Positions 1 to 6,489 of a stretch of DNA of 20,036 nucleotides are shown piece by piece. Made by a program: the position numbers and the translations under genes. The notes under the pieces are model-generated. The model was not told where the DNA came from. It worked only from the letters and a program-made list of their open reading frames with translations, and did no database searches. Source of the DNA: DASXAQ01 sp036406615 (GTDB lineage Bacteria > Actinomycetota > UBA4738); the NCBI GenBank assembly GCA_036406615.1, contig DASXAQ010000008.1:1-20036 (forward strand), read 5' to 3'. Position 1 is the first letter of the stretch. Each line of letters starts with the position of its first letter.

Positions 1-1142
1 CGAAGGGCGGGGCGTCGCGCGTGCTCGGTCGGGAGCTGGACCGTTCGGCGATGAACTTCTCGTTCGGCGACCTGATCGAGACCGAGGTGTTCTTCGCGCC
101 GGTGATCGCGTGGCAGGACGCGTCGCACGTGCTGGCGCTCGTCACGGACCGTGGACGGTGCATCCCCCATCGCTTCGGACTGGACGGAACCGTTGCGGCG
201 CTGGCCGGCGGGGACATCGTCGCGAGCTCCATGGCCGCGGCGGGCGACGCCGTGGCGGTGATCGCGACCGACCGGGGCCGCCCCGGCGAGGTGTACGCGG
301 TCGAGGATGGCGCGCTTCGACCGCTGACGTCGGACGGCAGCCGCTGGCTTCGTCCGTACCGGCGCGATCCCGAGCCCGTCGACGTCCCGCATCCGGACGG
401 CCACGAGGTCGGCGCGTGGCTGCTGCCGGCCGGCCGCGGGCGGCGGGGACCGCTGGTCCTGCAGATCCACGGCGGCCCGCACGGGTCGCACTCGCCGACG
501 CCGTGGCTCGAGATGGTGGCGCTCGCGGGCGCGGGGATCCACGTGCTGTACGCGAACCCGCGCGGCTCCGCGGGCTACGGGGAGAAGTTCACCGGCGCCA
601 TCCACGGCGCGTGGGGCGAGGACGACGACAGCGACCTGATGCGCGCCGTCGACTGGGCGATCGAGCAGGGGCTGGCGGACCCGAAGCGCATCGGCGTGAT
701 GGGGCTGTCGTACGGCGGCTACATGACGAACTGGCTCCTCGGCCACCACCCGGGACGGTTCGCCGCCGGCGTGAGCGAGAACCCGGTCACCGACTGGATC
801 GGGATGTTCGGCGGCAGCGACATGACCGACCTGTTCGGCGAACGGTTCGTGGGGATCGGCACGCTGCCCGACGGGCTACGCGAATTCCTGAAGCGGTCGC
901 CGTGGGTGGACATCCATCGCAACCACGCGCCGTTGCTGCTGCTGCAGAGCGAAAACGACATGCGCTGCCCGCCGGCCCAGACCGAGCTGGTATTCGCGAT
1001 CCTGCGCTCGCTCGGCCGCCCGGTCGAGATGGTGCGCTACCCGGGCGAGCCGCACGGGATGCTCGGGGTCGGCCGTCCGGACCGCCGGGTGGACCGACTG
1101 CAACGCATCGTGGGCTGGTTCGAGCGGCACCTGCGCGCCTGA
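1..1142 (+). CDS. S9 family serine peptidase (prolyl oligopeptidase / acylaminoacyl-peptidase type), 5' end outside window
   Basis: The reading frame is open at the left edge, so this is the C-terminal part of a longer protein; full members run about 600-700 residues. The first in-window start codon is a GTG at 21, but nothing suggests it is the true start. Numbering from there, residues 1-115 look like the last blades of the N-terminal beta-propeller. The alpha/beta-hydrolase domain begins near 120. It shows the oxyanion motif HGGP (150-153), the NPRGS segment (179-183), the nucleophile elbow GLSYGGY (Ser230), the acid in ENDMRCP (Asp313) and the histidine in GEPHG (His345), so the catalytic triad is intact. 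Family members cleave short peptides or acylated residues, usually in the cytosol. The substrate here is unknown. A full-length relative lies at 12280-14262. Confidence 0.93.
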   Translation, partial: KGGASRVLGRELDRSAMNFSFGDLIETEVFFAPVIAWQDASHVLALVTDRGRCIPHRFGLDGTVAALAGGDIVASSMAAAGDAVAVIATDRGRPGEVYAVEDGALRPLTSDGSRWLRPYRRDPEPVDVPHPDGHEVGAWLLPAGRGRRGPLVLQIHGGPHGSHSPTPWLEMVALAGAGIHVLYANPRGSAGYGEKFTGAIHGAWGEDDDSDLMRAVDWAIEQGLADPKRIGVMGLSYGGYMTNWLLGHHPGRFAAGVSENPVTDWIGMFGGSDMTDLFGERFVGIGTLPDGLREFLKRSPWVDIHRNHAPLLLLQSENDMRCPPAQTELVFAILRSLGRPVEMVRYPGEPHGMLGVGRPDRRVDRLQRIVGWFERHLRA

Positions 1143-1200
1143 GCCGGCCACGGATTTTCCCGTCCGGGACCGCCGAGGTAAGCTCGCGCTCACACCTGAC

Positions 1201-1209
1201 AGGGGGGAG
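1201..1209 (+). promoter_or_regulatory. Strong Shine-Dalgarno for the cNMP-binding protein
   Basis: AGGGGGGAG lies 7 nt upstream of the ATG at 1217. It fixes that ATG as the start and excludes the much longer open frame that extends upstream through the S9 gene. A possible -10 hexamer (TAAGCT, 1179-1184) lies upstream without a clear -35. Confidence 0.7.
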
Positions 1210-1216
1210 TTTCCCG

Positions 1217-1714
1217 ATGGCACGACAGGGCGCGGTGATCGCCGGCGCGATGGGGAGCCGTGGGACGCGGCCGCGGAACGACGCCAAGGGCTCCAGCCGC
1301 GCCGAGCGCGTCGAACTCCTGTCGCGCGTGCCCCTGTTCTCCGGATTGTCCAAACGACAGCTCCGCCGGCTGGCCGAGGTCGCCGCCGACGCCCGGTACC
1401 GGCCGTTCACGACGATCGTTCGCGAGGGCACGCCGGGGGACACCTTCTTCGCGATCGTGGACGGCAACGCCAGCGTCGTTCGCGGGACGCGCGCCACGGC
1501 CAAGCTTCGGCCCGGCGACTTCTTCGGCGAGATCTCCCTCATCGACGGCGGTCCCCGGACCGCCTCCATCGTGGCGCAGAGCCCGATGCTGACGGTTCGG
1601 CTGTCTCGGGCGGCGTTCAACAAGATGCTGAAGCTCGAGCCGAAGATCGGCGTGGCGATCCTGCAGGAGATCGCCCACCGGATCCGCGAGCGGGAGCGTC
1701 CGCTCACGGGCTGA
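1217..1714 (+). CDS. Stand-alone cyclic nucleotide-binding domain protein
   Basis: The product is 165 residues. Residues 1-30 are basic and probably disordered. A single CRP/PKA-type cNMP-binding domain covers about 35-155. It starts with the typical LLSRVPLFSGLS helix (34-45). The phosphate-binding cassette runs from about 100 to 116 (PGDFFGEISLIDGGPRTAS), with Gly104-Glu105 and Arg114-Thr115 in the positions that bind the ribose-phosphate in CRP and PKA, so ligand binding is plausible. There is no helix-turn-helix, kinase or channel domain after it. It may be a small cAMP-responsive regulator acting through a partner protein. It is separated by 74 bp from the S9 gene and 160 bp from the dehydrogenase gene, with its own strong ribosome-binding site, so it may be transcribed alone. 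Confidence 0.88.
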   Translation: MARQGAVIAGAMGSRGTRPRNDAKGSSRAERVELLSRVPLFSGLSKRQLRRLAEVAADARYRPFTTIVREGTPGDTFFAIVDGNASVVRGTRATAKLRPGDFFGEISLIDGGPRTASIVAQSPMLTVRLSRAAFNKMLKLEPKIGVAILQEIAHRIRERERPLTG

Positions 1715-1754
1715 CCAGCGGGTTTCCGGCCGCCGTCGCGCGACGCCGCGACCC

Positions 1755-1772
1755 GCCACGGCCCTGCCACGG
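1755..1772 (+). repeat. Direct repeat GCCACGG, spaced 11 bp, near the putative catabolic-operon promoter
   Basis: Two identical 7-mers GCCACGG (1755-1761 and 1766-1772) start 11 bp apart, one helical turn. They overlap the candidate -35 region of the promoter below. A perfect 12-bp palindrome CGTCGCGCGACG lies just upstream (1734-1745). Either could be an operator, but short GC repeats are frequent in DNA of this composition. Confidence 0.3.
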
Positions 1773-1793
1773 TCGCGGCCTTCCGGCTAGGAT
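1764..1793 (+). promoter_or_regulatory. Candidate sigma70-type promoter for the catabolic operon
   Basis: The -10 candidate is TAGGAT (1788-1793) and the -35 candidate is CTGCCA (1764-1769), with an 18-bp spacer. Transcription would begin near 1800 and give a leader of about 75 nt before the dehydrogenase ATG at 1875. The TA-containing hexamer stands out in a very GC-rich 160-bp gap. The assignment rests on consensus resemblance only. Confidence 0.4.
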
Positions 1794-1874
1794 TGGCGCA
1801 TCGGGCGCGGGCACGCTTGGCCGCGCGCGACCACATTTCACGGCATCGGCATCCGGCGCACGGAGGTGCGAGCG

Positions 1875-3443
1875 ATGGCACAGGCAGGATTCCGCGTCAC
1901 GTACGCGACGTTGTCGGCGGACAACGACGATCTCCACCAGGGGTACGAACAGGGCATCGAGACCGCGAGGTCGTGGCTCGGGCAGCAGCACCCGTTCTAC
2001 GTGAACGGCGAGGCGCGCCAGGGCGAGGGCTACGACGAGGAACGCTCCCCCATCGATCACGACCTGGTGATCGGCGAGTTCGCGAGAGCCTCGCGCGCCG
2101 ACGCCAAGGACGCGATCGCCGCCGCCAGCGCGTTCGCGCCGACGTGGGCGGCCACGCCCTGGCAGGAGCGCAACGAGATCCTGACGCGCGCGGCCGACCT
2201 CATCTCGGAGCGGCGCAACGAGATCTCCGCGCTGATGGCGATCGAGGTCGGCAAGAGCCGCCTCGAGGCGCTCGGCGACACCGAGGAGACGGCCGACCTC
2301 ATCCGGTACTACATCCATCAGATGGAGGAGCACCGGGGATTCGAGATCCCCATGGGGCAGCTGAACCCCAACGAGAACAACCGCAGCGTCATGCGTCCCT
2401 ACGGTGTGTGGGCGGTCATCAGCCCGTTCAACTTCCCGATGGCGCTGGCCGGCGGCCCCGCCGGCGGCGCGCTGGTCGCGGGCAACGTCGTGATCCTCAA
2501 GCCATCGCACCAGGGGTACTTCACGGGGCTGAAGCTCTACGAGGTCATGCGCGACGCCGGCGTCCCACCCGCGGCGTTCCAGATCCTGACGGGCCCGGGC
2601 AGCACCGTCGGCGACGAGCTGGCCAACAACCCCGACGTGGACGGGATGACGTTCACCGGCTCCTACGAGGTCGGCATGCGCATCTTCAAGTCGTTCTCGA
2701 AGGACTATCCGAAGCCCGTCATCTGCGAGATGGGCGGCAAGAACCCGGCGATCGTGTCGGCGAAGGCGGACCTGGACAAGGCCACCGACGGCGTCATGCG
2801 CTCGGCGTTCGGCTTCAGCGGGCAGAAGTGCTCCGCATGCTCGCGCGTGTACGTGCAGCGTCCGGTGTACGACGAGTTCAAGCAGACGCTCGTCGAGAAG
2901 GCCGCGAAGCTGAAGGTCGCCAACCCGATGGACCGCGACACGTACACGGGCCCGGTCATCAACGAGGGCGCCGTGGAGACGTTCGAGCGCGCCGCGGCCG
3001 AGGCGAAGAAGAACGGCACCGTGCTGCTCGGCGGCGACCGGATCGACGAGGGCGACCTGGCCCGCGGGAACTTCGTCCAGCCGACGATCGCCGAGCTTCC
3101 GGCGGACTCGTGGGTGTGGAAGGAGGAGCTGTTCGTCCCGTTCGTGGCCGTGGCGCCAGTCGACTCGCTCGACGAGGCGATGAAGCTCGCCAACGACACC
3201 GAGTACGGCCTCACGGCCGGGTTCTACTCGGAGGACCGGGGCGAGATCGACGGGTTCCTGAACGGCATCGAGGCCGGCGTCGTCTACGTGAACCGCCGCG
3301 CGGGCGCGACGACCGGGGCGTGGCCTGGCGTGCAGCCGTTCGGGGGCTGGAAGGGCTCGGGGACCAGCGGCAAGGCCGGCGGCGGCCCCCACTATCTCGA
3401 GCAGTACCTGCGCGAGCAGAGTCGAACCGTCATCGAGGACTAG
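1875..3443 (+). CDS. Aldehyde dehydrogenase, L-glutamate-gamma-semialdehyde (P5C) dehydrogenase-like
   Basis: The product is 522 residues, the size of group-2 P5C dehydrogenases (RocA/PruA type, about 515 residues), which oxidise glutamate semialdehyde to glutamate with NAD+. The ATG at 1875 is chosen because GGAGG (1862-1866) lies 8 nt upstream; a GTG at 1866 overlaps that site. Visible motifs are SPFNFP (183-188, catalytic Asn186), FTGS (260-263), EMGGKN with the general base Glu285, and GQKCSA with the nucleophile Cys319. The C-terminal VNRRAGATTG and QPFGGWKGSG stretches also resemble P5C dehydrogenases. One oddity is that the usual E-E-x-F-G-P cofactor motif reads EELFVP, with Gly replaced by Val. 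The aminotransferase follows after 1 bp, which fits semialdehyde production and oxidation by adjacent enzymes. No proline dehydrogenase is present. A dehydrogenase for another omega-semialdehyde remains possible. Confidence 0.85.
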   Translation: MAQAGFRVTYATLSADNDDLHQGYEQGIETARSWLGQQHPFYVNGEARQGEGYDEERSPIDHDLVIGEFARASRADAKDAIAAASAFAPTWAATPWQERNEILTRAADLISERRNEISALMAIEVGKSRLEALGDTEETADLIRYYIHQMEEHRGFEIPMGQLNPNENNRSVMRPYGVWAVISPFNFPMALAGGPAGGALVAGNVVILKPSHQGYFTGLKLYEVMRDAGVPPAAFQILTGPGSTVGDELANNPDVDGMTFTGSYEVGMRIFKSFSKDYPKPVICEMGGKNPAIVSAKADLDKATDGVMRSAFGFSGQKCSACSRVYVQRPVYDEFKQTLVEKAAKLKVANPMDRDTYTGPVINEGAVETFERAAAEAKKNGTVLLGGDRIDEGDLARGNFVQPTIAELPADSWVWKEELFVPFVAVAPVDSLDEAMKLANDTEYGLTAGFYSEDRGEIDGFLNGIEAGVVYVNRRAGATTGAWPGVQPFGGWKGSGTSGKAGGGPHYLEQYLREQSRTVIED

Positions 3444-3444
3444 C

Positions 3445-4806
3445 GTGGCCACGGCCAAGCCGCTGACCGACCTGGCGTACGACGACCTCGCGGCCCTCAC
3501 GTCGCCCCGTCTGGTGACGGAGCTGCCCGGCCCGCGCGCCCGCGCGGTGATGGAGCGCGACGCGACGGTGACGAGCCCGTCATTGCCCCGCGCCTACCCG
3601 CTCGCGCCCGCCCGCGGGGCCGGTGCGGTCGTGGAGGATGTCGACGGCAACGCGTTCCTGGACTTCAACGCCGCGATCGCGGTCTGCTCGACCGGCCATG
3701 CGCACCCAGCGGTCGTGCGCGCCGTCCAGGAGCAGGCCGAGCGGTTGCTGCACTATTCGGCCAGCGACTTCTACCTGCCGATCTACTCCGAGGTCTGCGC
3801 CAGGCTCGACGCGATCACGCCGGTCGTCGGCGAGACGAGGAGCTTCCTGACGAACTCGGGCACGGAGGCGGTCGAGGCCGCGATCAAGCTCGCGCGCCGC
3901 CACACCGGACGCCAGTACGTGATCTCGTTCATCGGGGGCTTCCACGGCCGCACGTACGGCAGCGTGACGCTGACGGCGTCGAAGGCCAACTACCACGCCG
4001 GCTTCGGGCCGCTGCTGCCGGGCGTGCTGTACGCGCCCTACGGCTACTGCCACCGCTGCCCGATCAACCTGTCGTACCCGGAGTGCGGCCTGGCGACGGT
4101 CGATTACATCGAGGACGTGATCTTCCACCGGCTCGCGCGGCCGGACGAGGTCGCCGCCGTCATCATCGAGCCCATCCAGGGCGAGGGCGGCTACATCGTG
4201 CCGCCGCCCGGCTGGCTTCGGAAGCTGCGCGACCTGTGCACGGAGCACGGCATCCTGTTCGTCGCCGACGAGGTGCAAAGCGGCATGGGCCGCACCGGCA
4301 GGATGTGGGCGACCGAGCACGTGGACGTGGTGCCCGACATCGTGCTGGCGGGCAAGGGGATCGCCAGCGGGATGCCCCTCGGCGCCATGATCGCGCGGGC
4401 CGACCTGATGAGCTGGGACGCCGGGGCCCACGGGTCGACGTACGGCGGCAACCCGGTGGCGTGCGCCGCGGCCCTGGCAACGATCGACCTGATCGAGGGC
4501 GAGCTGGCGGACAACGCGGCCGTGGTCGGCGACCAGCTCCTGCACGGGCTGCGCTCCTTGCAGGCTCGGCAGCCGCTGATCCAGGACGTGCGCGGGATCG
4601 GCCTCATGATCGGCGTGGAGTTCGCCGACGCGGAGGTCGCCGACGCCGTCGAGATGGCGTGCTTCCATCGCGGGCTGCTCACCCTGCGCGCCGGCGACTC
4701 GACGATCCGGATGTCCCCGCCCATGGTCATCGGCCGCGAGCAGGCCGCGACCGGGCTTCACCTTTTCGAGGAGGCCTGCGCCGAGGCGTCCACCGGCGGC
4801 GCCTGA
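3445..4806 (+). CDS. Class III (omega) aminotransferase, acetylornithine/ornithine/GABA family
   Basis: This 453-residue PLP enzyme starts at a GTG one base after the dehydrogenase stop, so it is probably translationally coupled. Fold-type I landmarks are clear: DVDGN (66-69 region), the phosphate-binding TNSGTEA (136-142), GGFHGRT (164-170), EPIQGEGG (242-249), Asp275 in ADEVQ, which holds the pyridine nitrogen, and the Schiff-base Lys304 in AGKGIASG. The N-terminal LPGPRA segment and the cysteine-bearing loop at 201-215 (Cys202, Cys205, Cys214) resemble archaeal-type ornithine/GABA aminotransferases and the related broad-spectrum amino-acid racemases. Beside a P5C-dehydrogenase-like gene, ornithine delta-transamination to glutamate semialdehyde is the best guess. 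GABA or 5-aminovalerate transamination, or racemase activity, cannot be excluded from sequence. Confidence 0.88.
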   Translation: MATAKPLTDLAYDDLAALTSPRLVTELPGPRARAVMERDATVTSPSLPRAYPLAPARGAGAVVEDVDGNAFLDFNAAIAVCSTGHAHPAVVRAVQEQAERLLHYSASDFYLPIYSEVCARLDAITPVVGETRSFLTNSGTEAVEAAIKLARRHTGRQYVISFIGGFHGRTYGSVTLTASKANYHAGFGPLLPGVLYAPYGYCHRCPINLSYPECGLATVDYIEDVIFHRLARPDEVAAVIIEPIQGEGGYIVPPPGWLRKLRDLCTEHGILFVADEVQSGMGRTGRMWATEHVDVVPDIVLAGKGIASGMPLGAMIARADLMSWDAGAHGSTYGGNPVACAAALATIDLIEGELADNAAVVGDQLLHGLRSLQARQPLIQDVRGIGLMIGVEFADAEVADAVEMACFHRGLLTLRAGDSTIRMSPPMVIGREQAATGLHLFEEACAEASTGGA

Positions 4807-4814
4807 CCACCCGC

Positions 4815-5201
4815 ATGGCATCGCTCATCAAGGCCGTCACGTGGGACTGCGGCGAGCCCCGGCGGGTCGCCGCGTTCTGGGCGGCCGCGCTCGGCACCGA
4901 CGTGGACGAGGACTCAACGGACGAGCGCGCGTTCGTCGAGGCCGCGGGCTGGGGCGGCCCGAACATGTGGTTCGTCAAGGTGTCCGAGGGCAAGACGGCG
5001 AAGAACCGCATGCACTTCGACCTTCGTCCGCCGGGCAGGATGGACGACGAGGTCGAGCGGTTGCGGGCACTCGGCGCGACGGAGGTTCACCGGTTCGCCA
5101 CGCACGTGTACCTGTGGGGCCTCGAGGGCAACGAGTTCTGCGTCGAGCTGGGCCCGGGCGACGAGAACGACGACCGCGCCGACGACGCCGTCCGGTCATG
5201 A
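4815..5201 (+). CDS. VOC family protein (Glyoxalase_6-like), first of a tandem pair
   Basis: This 128-residue single-module vicinal-oxygen-chelate protein starts at ATG 4815, 8 bp after the aminotransferase stop. Family features are the opening strand with Asp11 followed by the RVAAFWAAALG helix, the central KNRMHFDLRPP strand carrying His67, and the C-terminal EGNEFCV strand with Glu104 and Glu107. Asp11, His67 and a C-terminal Glu are the likely metal or substrate-site positions. A short acidic tail (GDENDDRADD) follows. Members bind a metal and act on small substrates in dimers, but the Glyoxalase_6 branch is mostly uncharacterised. Its stop overlaps the ATG of the next VOC gene (ATGA, 5198-5201). 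A role in the surrounding amino-acid/CoA pathway is inferred from position only. Confidence 0.85.
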   Translation: MASLIKAVTWDCGEPRRVAAFWAAALGTDVDEDSTDERAFVEAAGWGGPNMWFVKVSEGKTAKNRMHFDLRPPGRMDDEVERLRALGATEVHRFATHVYLWGLEGNEFCVELGPGDENDDRADDAVRS

Positions 5202-5572
5202 CCTCGACGCTCGACACCATCACGATCGACTGCGCCCACCCGCCGGCGCTGGCGGCGTTCTGGTGCACGGCGCTCGGCTACCGGGTGCAGGACGAGGACA
5301 CCGACGGGTCCTTCGTCACGCACCCCGAGGGGCGCGGCCAGCCACTGTACTTCCAGCGTGTGCCCGAGGCGAAGTCCGTGAAGAACCGCGTCCACCTGGA
5401 CCTGCGCCCGCCGGACAGCATGGCGAAGGAGGTCGAACGCCTGCAGTCCGCCGGCGCCACGTCGCAGCGGTTCGTACGGACCGAGGGAAGCTTCTGGACG
5501 ATCATGCTCGACCCCGAGGGCAACGAGTTCTGCGTCCTGCGCGGGCCGCAGGACGGGTGGTCGCCGTCGTGA
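5198..5572 (+). CDS. VOC family protein (Glyoxalase_6-like), second of a tandem pair
   Basis: This 124-residue paralogue of the preceding gene overlaps it by 4 bp. The same landmarks appear at nearly the same places: Asp11 in IDCAHP, the ALAAFWCTALGY helix, KNRVHLDLRPP with His66, and DPEGNEFCV with Glu107 and Glu110. Identity is concentrated in the central and C-terminal strands (KNRxHxDLRPP, EVERL, GAT, EGNEFCV). The N-terminal half and the 90-100 loop differ, which suggests different substrate pockets or a heterodimer rather than a recent duplication. The last codons overlap the GTG start of the CoA-transferase alpha subunit (GTGA). The activity is unknown. Confidence 0.85.
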   Translation: MTSTLDTITIDCAHPPALAAFWCTALGYRVQDEDTDGSFVTHPEGRGQPLYFQRVPEAKSVKNRVHLDLRPPDSMAKEVERLQSAGATSQRFVRTEGSFWTIMLDPEGNEFCVLRGPQDGWSPS

Positions 5573-6486
5573 CGTCGAAGGTCGCCTCGATGCGCGACGC
5601 CGTGGCCGAGCTGGTGCGCGACGGCGACACCGTCGCGATCGAGGGCTTCACCCACCTGATCTGTTTTGCCGCCGGCCACGAGATCATCCGCCAGCGCCGC
5701 CGCGAGCTGACCCTGTGCCGGATGACGCCCGACGTCATCTACGACCAGATGGTCGGCGCGGGCGTGGCCCGCAAGCTGGTGTTCTCCTGGCTCGGCAACC
5801 CGGGCGTCGGCTCGCTGCACGCGGTCCGGCGCCGGATCGAGAGGGCCGACCCGGAGCCGCTGGAGATCGAGGAGTACAGCCACTTCGGGATGGTGTGCCG
5901 CTACGTGGCGGGCGCATCCCGGCTCCCGTTCTTCCCGATCCGCAGCTACTTCGAATCGGACCTGCCGGGCGCGAACCCCAACATCGTGCCGATCGAGTCG
6001 CCGTACGGTGACGACGCGCTCTACGCGGTCCCCCCGCTTCGGCCCGACGTCACGGTCGTGCACGCCCAGCGCGCGGACGCCTCCGGCAACGCGCAGATCT
6101 GGGGACTGGTCGGCTGCCAGAAGGAAGCCGCGTTCGCCGCCGAGCGCGTCATCGTGGTGTGCGAGGAACTCGTGGACGAGTCGGTGATCCGAAGCGACCC
6201 GAACCGAACCGTCGTCCCCGGGCTGATCGTCGACGCCGTCGTCGTCGAGCCGCGCGGGTGCCACCCGTCGTTCGCGCAGGGCTACTACGACCGGGACAAC
6301 CGTTTCTACCTGGATTGGGACGCGATCGGTCGCGACCCGGAGGCGTTCGACGCGTGGCTGAAGGAATGGGTGTACGGGCTGGAGTCCCACGCCGACTACG
6401 TCGAGAAGCTCGGCGAGCAGCGGTGGGCCGCGCTGCAGCCGGGCGAGGCGTGGTCGGAGCCCGTCAACTACGGCACGTACGACTGA
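5569..6486 (+). CDS. CoA-transferase subunit A (glutaconate CoA-transferase GctA-like)
   Basis: The product is 305 residues when started at the GTG at 5569, which overlaps the upstream TGA; an ATG at 5590 is an alternative. It belongs to family I CoA-transferases. The C-terminal stretch FDAWLKEWVYGLESHADYVE and the DAVVVEPRGCHPS segment (222-234) resemble the alpha subunit of Acidaminococcus glutaconate CoA-transferase. RLPFFPIRS (118-126) is shared with both GctA and the IpdA hydrolases. In this family the alpha subunit shapes the acid-binding site and the beta subunit carries the catalytic glutamate. The expected reaction moves CoA from an acyl-CoA donor to a dicarboxylic acid such as glutaconate, glutarate or 3-oxoadipate. 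The acid used cannot be read from sequence. Confidence 0.88.
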   Translation: MTSKVASMRDAVAELVRDGDTVAIEGFTHLICFAAGHEIIRQRRRELTLCRMTPDVIYDQMVGAGVARKLVFSWLGNPGVGSLHAVRRRIERADPEPLEIEEYSHFGMVCRYVAGASRLPFFPIRSYFESDLPGANPNIVPIESPYGDDALYAVPPLRPDVTVVHAQRADASGNAQIWGLVGCQKEAAFAAERVIVVCEELVDESVIRSDPNRTVVPGLIVDAVVVEPRGCHPSFAQGYYDRDNRFYLDWDAIGRDPEAFDAWLKEWVYGLESHADYVEKLGEQRWAALQPGEAWSEPVNYGTYD

Positions 6487-6489
6487 GCG

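Noticed and set aside
1217..1714. CRP/FNR-type transcription factor
   Set aside because: Only the cNMP-binding domain is present; the protein ends before any helix-turn-helix.
1771..1832. Long-range inverted repeat GGTCGCG / CGCGACC before the dehydrogenase
   Set aside because: Seven GC base pairs across a 48-nt loop are expected by chance at this composition, and no riboswitch-like conserved core is visible.
1704..3500. 598-codon open frame on the minus strand opposite the dehydrogenase
   Set aside because: It is opposite a gene with intact catalytic motifs. The predicted product is rich in Arg, His, Val and Leu with no recognisable domain, as expected for GC-rich antisense frames.
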